The notes under the pieces: model-generated
What the model saw: only the letters and a program-made list of their open reading frames with translations
Database searches by the model: none
Told to the model about the DNA's origin: nothing
In this document: piece after piece, positions 18,948-26,296 of the stretch
Numbering within the stretch: the first letter of the stretch is position 1
How the letters are laid out: each line of letters opens with the position of its first letter
Source: JAVVEZ01 sp032250895
GTDB lineage: Bacteria; Pseudomonadota; Gammaproteobacteria; Pseudomonadales; Pseudohongiellaceae
Length of the DNA: 50,043 nt
Direction of reading: 5' to 3'
Assembly (NCBI GenBank): GCA_032250895.1
Contig: JAVVEZ010000018.1
Location: forward strand, 1 to 50,043
Program-made: the position numbers and the translations under genes

Positions 18948-19877
18948 ATGAAGGTACTTGTGATTGCTGAGCATGATAATCATCAGCTCAGGGCTGGCAC
19001 CTTGTCGGTCATTACGGCGGCAGCCAAACTGGGTGGATCGATTGACGTACTGGTGGCGGGTCATGAGTGTCGCGCCGTTGCCGAACACGTGGCGCAGTAT
19101 GACAATGTTGCCAGCGTTCTGCTGGCAGATCATGCCTGTTATGAGCATCAACTCGTGGAGGCGACAACACCTCTGTTGGTGAGCCTGGCGCGAGACTATG
19201 CTGCGATTCTGGCAGCTGCCACCACAACGGGGAAAAGCCTGCTGCCACGCATTGCCGCGTTGCTCGATGTCGGACAGATATCGGAAGTCCTGAAAATAGA
19301 AAGCCCCGACACCTTCGTGCGTCCCATCTATGCCGGAAATGCCCTGGCTACCCTGCAATCGCGGGATGCAATCAAGGTGTTGAGCATCAGAACAACGGCT
19401 TTCGAGCCTGCCGCGAAGTCGCTGAACACGGCTGCCATCGTCGTGTTGGATACGGTGACGGAACAGCAACAAAGCCGTTTTCTCAATGAAAAGACAAGCG
19501 TCAGTGCCCGGCCTGAACTGCCCGCTGCCAATATCGTGATTGCCGGTGGTCGCGGCATGCAGAGCGGAGAGAATTTCCAGATTCTGGGGCGGATAGCAGA
19601 CAAACTCGGCGCCGCTGTCGGGGCCTCACGGGCCGCAGTGGACGCCGGCTATGTCGGCAATGATTTGCAAGTGGGGCAGACGGGCAAAATAGTGGCGCCG
19701 GATCTTTATATCGCCGTGGGTATCTCCGGTGCCATTCAACACCTGGCCGGCATGAAGGACAGCAAAGTGATCGTTGCCATCAACAAGGATGCCGATGCCC
19801 CGATTTTTCAGGTGGCAGATTATGGTCTGGTGGCTGATCTATTCGAGGCCTTGCCGGAATTTGAAGCCTTGCTTTGA
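18948..19877 (+). CDS. etfA: Electron transfer flavoprotein, alpha subunit
   Basis: 309 aa from ATG 18948 (MKVLVIAEHDN), with GAAGGTG just upstream. The frame is open back to 18831, but that part overlaps etfB and is not EtfA-like. The C-terminal FAD domain has IVIAGGRGMQSGENF, AAVGASRAAVDAGY, GQTGKIVAPDLYIAVGISG, AGMKDSKVIVAINKD and PIFQVADYGLVADLF, all standard for EtfA. It dimerises with EtfB and carries the FAD that exchanges electrons with ETF-QO. Confidence 0.97.
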   Translation: MKVLVIAEHDNHQLRAGTLSVITAAAKLGGSIDVLVAGHECRAVAEHVAQYDNVASVLLADHACYEHQLVEATTPLLVSLARDYAAILAAATTTGKSLLPRIAALLDVGQISEVLKIESPDTFVRPIYAGNALATLQSRDAIKVLSIRTTAFEPAAKSLNTAAIVVLDTVTEQQQSRFLNEKTSVSARPELPAANIVIAGGRGMQSGENFQILGRIADKLGAAVGASRAAVDAGYVGNDLQVGQTGKIVAPDLYIAVGISGAIQHLAGMKDSKVIVAINKDADAPIFQVADYGLVADLFEALPEFEALL

Positions 19878-19966
19878 TAAAAGCAGCTAGTGTAGTGTCC
19901 TGTATAGAGTATGCAATAGCGGGAAATTTCGTCACAATGTTGTTTTTCTCATACAAGGAGTCACGT

Positions 19967-20560
19967 ATGTTCTCTATCAACAAAATCAAAACCAGTCTGC
20001 TCGCTTTCGGTTTTGTCATCAGTGTGCAGGCCCAGGCCGACTGGGCGCTGAACAGTGCCGATTCGTCTCTTTACTATGTTACCAGCAAGGCTTCCGCCAT
20101 CACTGAAATCAATCGTTTCACGGAGCTGTCAGGCGCGATAGACGGCAGCGGCAATGCCTCGCTGCTTATTGCGCTGAACAGCATCGATACCGCGATTCCC
20201 ACCCGGGATCAACGCATGCGGGATATCGTGTTTGAAACCGCGCAATATCCCCAGGCCAGCGTCAATGTAAAAATTGATGCAGGCGCTCTGTCGGCCATGA
20301 GTCCCGGCAGTAGTACCAGGCAAACATATGACACGCGTCTCAGTCTTCATGGCATGACCGAAACCATCAACGCAGAGTTGTCGATTTCGAAACTGGAGGA
20401 TGGCAGTGTGCTGGTTCAGTCTGTCAAACCGGTGGTCTTCAGTGCGGCGATCTTTGGTCTGGCCGGAGCTGTGGAACAGCTGCGGGAAATTGCCGGTTTG
20501 CCCAGCATCAACCCGAATGTGGTGGTCAACTTCAGATTGTTGTATCAGCAAGCCCGGTAA
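19967..20560 (+). CDS. Secreted YceI-family protein
   Basis: 197 aa from ATG 19967, chosen for AAGGAG six bases upstream and a clean Sec signal peptide (SLLAFGFVISVQAQA, cut before DWAL). The mature part has the YceI lipocalin-like pattern: DSSLYYVTSKASAITEINRF, LNSIDTAIPTRDQRMRD, FETAQYP and YDTRLSLHGMTE. YceI proteins are periplasmic and bind isoprenoid or other lipids in an eight-stranded barrel; the ligand here is unknown. It follows etfA by 89 bp and ends convergent to rne. Confidence 0.85.
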   Translation: MFSINKIKTSLLAFGFVISVQAQADWALNSADSSLYYVTSKASAITEINRFTELSGAIDGSGNASLLIALNSIDTAIPTRDQRMRDIVFETAQYPQASVNVKIDAGALSAMSPGSSTRQTYDTRLSLHGMTETINAELSISKLEDGSVLVQSVKPVVFSAAIFGLAGAVEQLREIAGLPSINPNVVVNFRLLYQQAR

Positions 20561-20630
20561 GGCTGAATATTCTGCAGAAGCAGAAATGGACGTGACAGGG
20601 CTGGAATAAACAGCAGAGAGCAAGCCGCTT

Positions 20631-20662
20631 CCCCCGGCTTCATTCAAGACATGGGCCGGGGG
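20631..20662. terminator. GC hairpin between convergent yceI-like gene and rne
   Basis: An 8-bp stem (CCCCCGGC at 20631-20638, GCCGGGGG at 20655-20662) with a 16-nt loop lies in the 125-bp gap between two convergent genes. There is no T-run on either side, so it is probably a transcript-end stabiliser or a factor-assisted stop rather than a classical intrinsic terminator. Confidence 0.5.
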
Positions 20663-20685
20663 AGCTGCTGATGCGATTGATACGA

Positions 20686-23322
20686 TTAAAGCGGAATGTT
20701 CTGTTGTCCAGGACCTTCCCCATCATCATCTGTTTCACCCACATTGGCGCCAGTTGACGAAGAGGCCGGAACGTTTGCAGCCTGCTCGCCATGGTTGGCG
20801 GCTGTATTCCGGGGGTCGTTGGGTGCCCGTTTGCGTTCACGCTGGAAGGGAGAAACCGGTTCCGGCGTCCTGGCCTCGGCACCAGCGTCTGCCTGTTGTT
20901 CTTCGGGTTCCGGTGCCGCTTCGGCAACAACAGGAGCTTCGGCAACAACAGGAGCGCTAGCAGGGGAAGGCTCTGCCTCTGCCTTCTTCCCTTCGTCGCT
21001 GCTTTCTGCACTGGCCGCAGTAGTACTGGCGGTCGGGTTTTCTTGCTGCGTCGTAGGTTCCTGTTCTGCTTCTGTTTCTGCTGACGCTGGAATGTCATTT
21101 TGAGCCAGCTTGCTTTCCGTATTTGAATCCGTAGCACTGGCTGCCGCAGTCGGTGGTGTGTTGTCATTTGCGTCTGAAGTGTCAGTAGCCACCAAGGTTT
21201 CAGCCGTGTCATCCCGGTTGCCCCGGCGTCGCTGCTGGGGTGTGCGGGCACGTTTGCCAGCCGGCCTTTTGGCGGCGGGTTTACGTCCCTGTGACTCTGG
21301 CTTTGACGGCTCTGCAAGCGGTTCTGACGAGGCCGTTTCCAGCGTGGTTTCCGTTACTGGGGAAGTTTCATTTGACGCCGCTCTGGGCTTGTCATTACGG
21401 TTTCGTTTACGAGAATTGCGCGGATTTTCTTTGCTCGGGGTATCAGATTTTTCCGCGTCCTGCACAGTTGAACTGACGCGTGGAGCCTTGTCTTCGCCGC
21501 GATTGTCACCCGGCCTTTTGGTATGGCCCCGACTGTTTCTTTTGTTGCGATTGTTACCCCGGCGCACAGCGTCATCATCTCTTTCTCTGCTTCCTCGTGG
21601 AGGGGGCGTGGTGACTTTCGTACTTTCGTCGCTGCTACTGCTGCCGAAGAGTCCGCTGATGGCACTGGTGATGGCGGACAGCAAGCCAGGGCTTTTTCGG
21701 GCTGCCGGAGGACCCGGCAGTGGCCCCCGTTGCTGCATCGTGGGAGCCTGTACGGCAGCCAGAACGGGTTCGAGCGGTTTTCGGGGCAGATATTCCTCCG
21801 ACGCATCGACTTCCTCGTTCAACTCAACCTTGTAGCTGGGCTCTGTGCTTTCGCTGCTGAGGGTTTGAACTTCATAGTGTGGCGTTTCCAGGGATGGATT
21901 GGGCACGATGACGACCTTGCCCCCACTTTGGCTTTCGATGCTTGAAATAAGCGCCCGCTTTTCGTTGAGCAGATAGGCCGCCACACTGATCGGGACGATG
22001 GCTCGTACTTCAGTGACGTTGTTTCTGTTGGAGGCTTCTTCCAACACGCGGAGAATGGACAGCGACAGCGATTCTATGTCGCGGATGGAACCCTGACCGC
22101 TGCACCGGGGACAGACAATCGCACTGGTTTCTCCCAGGGAAGGGCGCAGACGCTGCCGGGACATTTCCAGCAAACCAAATTTTGAGATTCGGCCCACCTG
22201 GACTCGGGCACGATCCATTTCCATGGCCTCACGCATCCGGTTTTCCACTTCCCGCTGATTCTTCACAGACAGCATATCAATGAAGTCGACTACCGCAAGC
22301 CCGCCCATATCGCGCAGGCGCAATTGACGCGCAATTTCATCCGCAGCCTCAAGATTGGTATGCAGGGCTGTTTCCTCGATATCCGCACCGCGGGTTGCCC
22401 GGGCCGAGTTGATATCAATGGAAATAAGCGCTTCCGTCGGGTCAATGACGATGGAACCGCCAGACGGTAGCTTTACCTCACGCTGGAAGGCCGTTTCGAT
22501 CTGGCTTTCGATTTGATAATGAGTAAACAGCGGCACCGCAGCATCATAAAGTTTGATCTTGTTTTCATACTGAGGCATTACCTGCTGAATAAAGGTTCTG
22601 GCCTCATCATAGGTGGCCTGAGTATCCAGGATGACTTCCCCGATGTCCTGGCGCAGATAATCCCTGATCGCCCTGATAATGACATTGCTTTCCTGATAGA
22701 TAAGGAAGGGGGCTTCTTTCTCCTGTGCGGCATGCTGGATGGCGCTCCATAATTGCAGCAGATAATTCAGATCCCACTGCAATTCCTGGGTTTCCCGGCC
22801 AACACCGGCCGTTCGGACAATGGTGCCCATGCCATCGGGAATTTCCAGGCCACTGAGAGCCTCTCTGAGGTCACTGCGCTCGTCACCTTCGATCCGGCGT
22901 GAAATTCCGCCGGCTCTGGGGTTGTTGGGCATCAATACCAGATAACGCCCGGCCAGGCTGATCATGGTCGTGAGGGCGGCGCCCTTGTTGCCCCGTTCTT
23001 CCTTGTCAACCTGAACAATGACTTCCCGGCCTTCGGAAATCACGTCCTTGATGTTTACCCGGCCATTGATTTCGGACGGTTGTTTTGAGAAATATTCACG
23101 GGATATTTCCTTGAGGGGAAGAAAACCGTGTCGTTCCGCGCCGAAATTAACGAAGGCAGCCTCGAGACTGGGCTCGACCCGCGTAATTTTGCCTTTGTAG
23201 ATATTGGCTTTTTTCTGGATTCTGGTGCGATTTTCAATGTCCAGATCGTACAGCTTCTGGCCATCGACGAGGGCAACCCGCAACTCTTCTTTTTGAGTTG
23301 CATTAATAAGCATTCTTTTCAT
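20686..23322 (-). CDS. rne: Ribonuclease E
   Basis: 878 aa. The essential endonuclease that starts mRNA decay and processes rRNA and tRNA. The N-terminus is very close to E. coli (MKRMLINATQKEELRVALVD), with the S1 domain (IYKGKITRVEPSLEAAFV), the DNase I-like catalytic segments SIDINSARATRG and VVDFIDML, and the zinc link CPRCSGQG. A membrane-anchoring amphipathic helix resembling E. coli segment A lies near residue 545 (PGLLSAITSAISGLFGS). The C-terminal half is a low-complexity, Arg/Glu/Pro-rich scaffold, shorter than in E. coli (1061 aa), with a tandem 15-bp repeat coding APVVAE twice near 20927-20956. The transcript seems to have a long leader. Confidence 0.97.
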   Translation of the reverse strand: MKRMLINATQKEELRVALVDGQKLYDLDIENRTRIQKKANIYKGKITRVEPSLEAAFVNFGAERHGFLPLKEISREYFSKQPSEINGRVNIKDVISEGREVIVQVDKEERGNKGAALTTMISLAGRYLVLMPNNPRAGGISRRIEGDERSDLREALSGLEIPDGMGTIVRTAGVGRETQELQWDLNYLLQLWSAIQHAAQEKEAPFLIYQESNVIIRAIRDYLRQDIGEVILDTQATYDEARTFIQQVMPQYENKIKLYDAAVPLFTHYQIESQIETAFQREVKLPSGGSIVIDPTEALISIDINSARATRGADIEETALHTNLEAADEIARQLRLRDMGGLAVVDFIDMLSVKNQREVENRMREAMEMDRARVQVGRISKFGLLEMSRQRLRPSLGETSAIVCPRCSGQGSIRDIESLSLSILRVLEEASNRNNVTEVRAIVPISVAAYLLNEKRALISSIESQSGGKVVIVPNPSLETPHYEVQTLSSESTEPSYKVELNEEVDASEEYLPRKPLEPVLAAVQAPTMQQRGPLPGPPAARKSPGLLSAITSAISGLFGSSSSDESTKVTTPPPRGSRERDDDAVRRGNNRNKRNSRGHTKRPGDNRGEDKAPRVSSTVQDAEKSDTPSKENPRNSRKRNRNDKPRAASNETSPVTETTLETASSEPLAEPSKPESQGRKPAAKRPAGKRARTPQQRRRGNRDDTAETLVATDTSDANDNTPPTAAASATDSNTESKLAQNDIPASAETEAEQEPTTQQENPTASTTAASAESSDEGKKAEAEPSPASAPVVAEAPVVAEAAPEPEEQQADAGAEARTPEPVSPFQRERKRAPNDPRNTAANHGEQAANVPASSSTGANVGETDDDGEGPGQQNIPL

Positions 23323-24041
23323 ATATCCGTCTACTTTTCTATTGATTCAGACAAGTAAGCGGCAATAATCAAAACAGTATGGGGCAGCTCAGCGTGTCAG
23401 CTGACTGACCCTGGTTCGGTAATATTCCTGAAAACTGCGAGCTACAGGCATGTTCCCAACTTGTTTATTGTTCTCAATATGCTATTAACACTCAATAGTT
23501 CGCAACATGAACAAGATCAGGCAGACAGTGTCTGAAACTTCGCTGATGTTGCGCTCAATACTGCTATCAAGGTTTACTCCAATTGATTGGAGCATTTCGA
23601 CATTGGGTATCCCTAATGGACAATGCTCCCCAAATTGCAAACGTATACTGTTGTTTTCAGAACGGGTATCCAGGAGTCTATCGGACTCCCGGGCCCTTGA
23701 TATTCTGACTACTGCTTGATTTATTACCCCAGACTTCCCGGGTTTGTAAATAATTCACTGTTCCGTGGAACAGTGATCCTTAAATCTTTTCCTGCATTCA
23801 AATCTTTGCGCTGTAGGCTTTGCCTGGCAAGCTTGTCCCAGGCCCGGTAAAACGATAGTCACGTTCCGAAAGGCTTGTATTCAGCTGATTGAGCTTGTCC
23901 ATTTCAGATACCAGGTTCCGGTTTTCGATGATGATCCCGGCTTCTGGCTCGGCCTGCTGATTCGCCTGGACACCCCGTCAGATTATGCATGACAGGGGTC
24001 TTGCCTGAATTATCGTGCTTTCCCAGGCGAAACAGTACCGA
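23323..24041 (-). other. Long 5' leader of rne
   Basis: About 720 bp between the inferred rne start site and its ATG, without a convincing gene. It holds a perfect 10-bp-arm hairpin at 23755-23776 and a 6-bp stem at 23673-23689. In E. coli the rne 5' UTR (361 nt) is folded and lets RNase E control its own mRNA; this longer leader could serve the same role, by inference. A minus-strand frame open at 23798-23977 (59 codons, no start) reads like a charged coiled-coil tail and could be a gene remnant or chance. Confidence 0.55.
23755..23776. repeat. Perfect inverted repeat in rne leader
   Basis: Arms TCACTGTTCC and GGAACAGTGA match over 10 bp with only GT between them. In RNA this gives a stem of about eight pairs with a small loop. 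There is no T-run. It may be an RNase E control hairpin or a protein site. Confidence 0.6.
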
Positions 24042-24047
24042 CAGCGG

Positions 24048-24076
24048 ACTATAACAGTATTTGTTAAGTCCTTCAA
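24048..24076 (-). promoter_or_regulatory. Predicted sigma-70 promoter for rne
   Basis: On the minus strand, -35 TTGAAG (24071-24076) and -10 TATAGT (24048-24053) are separated by exactly 17 bp. Transcription would begin near 24041, giving a leader of about 720 nt. It is back to back with the rluC promoter. Confidence 0.55.
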
Positions 24077-24141
24077 ATAATTAAAAAAGCCGCAGTACCC
24101 CCGGTTTGCAAACAGCGGACTCTCTCCCGGCACCGTTAAAT

Positions 24142-24150
24142 TGCTATAAT
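24142..24150 (+). promoter_or_regulatory. Extended -10 promoter for rluC
   Basis: TGCTATAAT is a full consensus -10 with the extended TG. No -35 is recognisable, which extended -10 promoters tolerate. The start would fall near 24157, about 105 nt before the rluC ATG, so the transcript would include the hairpin at 24223-24245. Confidence 0.55.
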
Positions 24151-24222
24151 TCGATGCAGCCCACCGCATATGTTGCACTGTTCAGCGGGCTACACTATAC
24201 AGCCTGCCACCACTTCATTACC

Positions 24223-24245
24223 CTAGGAGCCCGACAGGCTCCTAG
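24223..24245 (+). promoter_or_regulatory. Leader hairpin upstream of rluC
   Basis: Arms CTAGGAGCC and GGCTCCTAG pair perfectly over 9 bp around the loop CGACA. The stem ends 5 nt before GGAAG (24251-24255), the likely ribosome binding site, and 16 nt before the ATG. There is no T-run, so it is not a terminator. A role in translation control or mRNA stability is inferred. Confidence 0.55.
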
Positions 24246-24261
24246 CCCCTGGAAGCAAACC

Positions 24262-25227
24262 ATGTCAAAAGAAACGAGTCCGGTCGGGGTCAGCTTCATG
24301 CTTGTGGATATCAATCAGGTTGGGCAGCGGCTCGATAATTTCCTGATGAGTCGCTTGAAAGGCGTGCCAAAATCGAGAATTTACCGGATTATCAGAAAGG
24401 GTGAGATCAGAGTAAACAAGAAACGCGTCAAGCCTGAACACCGACTGCAGCAGGGTGACAGTGTCAGGATTCCCCCCATCCGCATGGCAGCCGCCAACGA
24501 GGTGACGGCACCGTCAGCACAATTGCTGGCTCTGGTGGGGGCCTCGATACTCTATCAGGATGAGTCCCTGCTGATCCTCAACAAACCATCCGGCCTCCCT
24601 GTACATGCGGGTACCGGGGTAAAAACCGGTTTGATCGAGGTGCTGAGGTATCTCTATCCTGAAAATCCAGATCTCGAGCTGGTTCATCGCCTGGACAAGG
24701 GGACCTCAGGCTGCATCATGGTGGCCAAGTCGGGAATGGCCCTGCGTTTCCTGAACCAGGAACTCAAGGCTGCCCGGATCAGCAAGGTGTATCATGCCCT
24801 GGTTCATGGTCACTGGCCCCGGCACATCAGCGAGGTCAATGCGGCGCTCTACAAGAATTTGCCCCGCTCGGGAGAGCGTTTTGTCGAAGTATCGGATTTC
24901 GGGAAATCAGCGCTGACGCGATTCCGTATTCTCGAGGAACTGCCGGATTTCACCTTGATGGAGGCTCGGCCGGTCACCGGCAGGACACATCAGATCCGCG
25001 TGCATGCCCAATTGATCGGCCATCCCATTCTCGGAGATGAAAAATACGGTGATCCGGCGGTCAATGCCAGGCTCAAGAAACAAGGCATTTCCCGCCTTTG
25101 CCTGCATGCGGCAGAATTGCGTCTGAAACACCCCCTCAGTGGCGACAATATTGAAGTCAGGGCGCCCTATGATCTCCAACTGGAAAACGCGCTGGCTATT
25201 GCCGGCTCTGCCCGTCCAGAGGCTTGA
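24262..25227 (+). CDS. rluC: 23S rRNA pseudouridine synthase RluC
   Basis: 321 aa from ATG 24262 (GGAAG upstream; the frame runs further back but without similarity). An N-terminal S4 RNA-binding domain (RLDNFLMSRLKGVPKSRIYR, KGEIRVNKKRVKPEHRLQQGD) precedes the RluA-type catalytic domain with LVHRLDKGTSGCIMVAKS; the catalytic aspartate is Asp145. PVTGRTHQIRVH and GHPILGDEKYG are further family motifs. RluC makes pseudouridines 955, 2504 and 2580 in E. coli 23S rRNA. The divergent rne-rluC order is the same as in E. coli. Confidence 0.95.
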   Translation: MSKETSPVGVSFMLVDINQVGQRLDNFLMSRLKGVPKSRIYRIIRKGEIRVNKKRVKPEHRLQQGDSVRIPPIRMAAANEVTAPSAQLLALVGASILYQDESLLILNKPSGLPVHAGTGVKTGLIEVLRYLYPENPDLELVHRLDKGTSGCIMVAKSGMALRFLNQELKAARISKVYHALVHGHWPRHISEVNAALYKNLPRSGERFVEVSDFGKSALTRFRILEELPDFTLMEARPVTGRTHQIRVHAQLIGHPILGDEKYGDPAVNARLKKQGISRLCLHAAELRLKHPLSGDNIEVRAPYDLQLENALAIAGSARPEA

Positions 25228-25237
25228 TCGGAACCGC

Positions 25238-25405
25238 TAACAGGGCATCCGGATGGCTGGCCGCAATGCAGGCAGCCTTTGCAGTCGCGAGACGCCTGGC
25301 ACAGCCCTGCATGTTTTCCTCCTGCTCCGGTGTCCCGTCAATGCCGGGAGATACCACAGAACAGGGCAGACCCAATTTTCTTTGACAGAACAGTCTCTTG
25401 CGCAT
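25238..25405 (-). pseudogene. Remnant of maf/yceF (Maf-family nucleotide pyrophosphatase)
   Basis: An open minus-strand frame of about 56 codons keeps the Maf pattern: RKRLFCQRKLGLPCSVVSP, then GIDGTP, then RRLATAKAACIAASHPDAL. It corresponds to roughly residues 12-65 of a family of about 190 aa. The N-terminal LASxSP motif and everything after DAL, including the catalytic Asp and Lys, are missing; the frame runs into the antisense end of rluC. In E. coli yceF lies at exactly this place and in this orientation, between rluC and yceD. This is therefore a decayed orthologue, with the yceD promoter now over its 5' end. Confidence 0.72.
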
Positions 25406-25410
25406 AATAT
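25382..25410 (+). promoter_or_regulatory. Near-consensus promoter for yceD-rpmF
   Basis: Perfect -35 TTGACA (25382-25387) and -10 TAATAT (25405-25410) at 17 bp, or CATAAT (25403-25408) at 15 bp. Transcription would start at about 25416-25419, which coincides with the yceD ATG at 25419. Confidence 0.7.
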
Positions 25411-25418
25411 GCGCGCCT

Positions 25419-25937
25419 ATGTCTTTTGACCCGTTTCCAGAGCGAATAGACGCTTACCAGCTGTTTGTCGGAAATTCATCGATAAACAGTGAGATACCCC
25501 TGAGCCGATTCAAAAGACTCAAGGATTATCTGAGCCATGATAAAGGGCTGGTACAGGTAGAATTGAACTTCAACAGGGATGAAAATCAGTATCGCCGGGT
25601 GTCTGGCAGGATCAGTACAAAAGTGCAGGTCCTGTGCCAGCGTTGCCTGCAGGAAACCAGCCTGGAACTGAGCCCTGACGTTAATGTCCTGGTAGTCAGC
25701 GATGACGCCGAGGCCCAGGCAATGCTCCTGGAATGTGAATCAGTGCAGGCTGATGACAAGGGGCTTGATTTACTGGCACTGGTTGAAGATGAGTTGATTT
25801 TGAGTTTGCCGATTGTGGCTTACCATGCCGAGAATTGCCGTAGTGATGTAAACAATGGTGATGACAGGAAAAGTAATAGTGACATTTTTCCCGGCAAGGC
25901 AAAGGTATTTGACGTACTGAGAAATTTGAAGAAATAA
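25419..25937 (+). CDS. yceD: YceD/DUF177 protein (23S rRNA accumulation protein)
   Basis: 172 aa. Family features are the paired cysteines VLCQRCLQE, then GLDLLALVEDELILSLPIVAYH, and the FDVLRNLKK end (E. coli YceD, 173 aa: LECQRCGK, DLLAMVEDEIILALPVVP). YceD is needed for normal 23S rRNA accumulation and is encoded before rpmF nearly everywhere, as here (79 bp gap). ATG 25419 (MSFDPFPERID) gives an N-terminus matching E. coli. The upstream in-frame ATG at 25398 lies between the -35 and -10 boxes, so it cannot serve. No Shine-Dalgarno can precede ATG 25419 on a transcript from the predicted promoter. Confidence 0.92.
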   Translation: MSFDPFPERIDAYQLFVGNSSINSEIPLSRFKRLKDYLSHDKGLVQVELNFNRDENQYRRVSGRISTKVQVLCQRCLQETSLELSPDVNVLVVSDDAEAQAMLLECESVQADDKGLDLLALVEDELILSLPIVAYHAENCRSDVNNGDDRKSNSDIFPGKAKVFDVLRNLKK

Positions 25938-26016
25938 ATGTTGGCAGGATCACCCCCGGATCAGCTTTTATTTTCCGGTTTTCCTCTAAAAGGTTTTAAC
26001 GAAAGGAGTTATAGCA

Positions 26017-26196
26017 ATGGCCGTTCAACAGAACCGGGTTTCCCGGTCCAAGCGAGACAAGCGCAGATCGCATGATGCCCTTGGCAAGGCGACGATCTCA
26101 ACTGATGCCACCACTGGCGAGAGACATCGCCGACACAACATGACTGCCGATGGTTTTTACAAAGGCAGACAGATTGTACAGGTAAATGACGAGTAG
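26017..26196 (+). CDS. rpmF: 50S ribosomal protein L32
   Basis: 59 aa, MAVQQNRVSRSKRDKRRSHD at the start, then TGERHRRHNMTADGFYKGRQ. This is the basic, cysteine-free L32 of E. coli type, at a normal length. AAAGGAG at 26002-26008 is a strong ribosome binding site. It is followed by a terminator instead of the usual plsX. Confidence 0.97.
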   Translation: MAVQQNRVSRSKRDKRRSHDALGKATISTDATTGERHRRHNMTADGFYKGRQIVQVNDE

Positions 26197-26236
26197 ATTT
26201 CAGTCCGCTTGACTGTCTGTACAGGCTTGGATTTAT

Positions 26237-26270
26237 AAAAGCAGCTCCAGTCAGGGCTGCTTTTTGTTTT
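26237..26270 (+). terminator. Intrinsic terminator after rpmF
   Basis: The arms AAAAGCAGC and GCTGCTTTTT pair around a 10-nt loop and run into T5GT4. It separates yceD-rpmF from the fab genes. A promoter-like TTGACT (26209-26214) with TTTATA or TTATAA 17-18 bp later overlaps its left arm and might drive fabD. Confidence 0.8.
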
Positions 26271-26296
26271 CAGGTCCCTACCTCAAGGATTATCCC

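Noticed and set aside
23507..23719. 70-codon plus-strand frame in the rne leader
   Set aside because: No ribosome binding site or similarity; it runs through the leader hairpins.
25196..25405. A functional small protein antisense to the end of rluC
   Set aside because: The sequence is recognisably an internal piece of Maf with catalytic parts missing, so I list it as a pseudogene.
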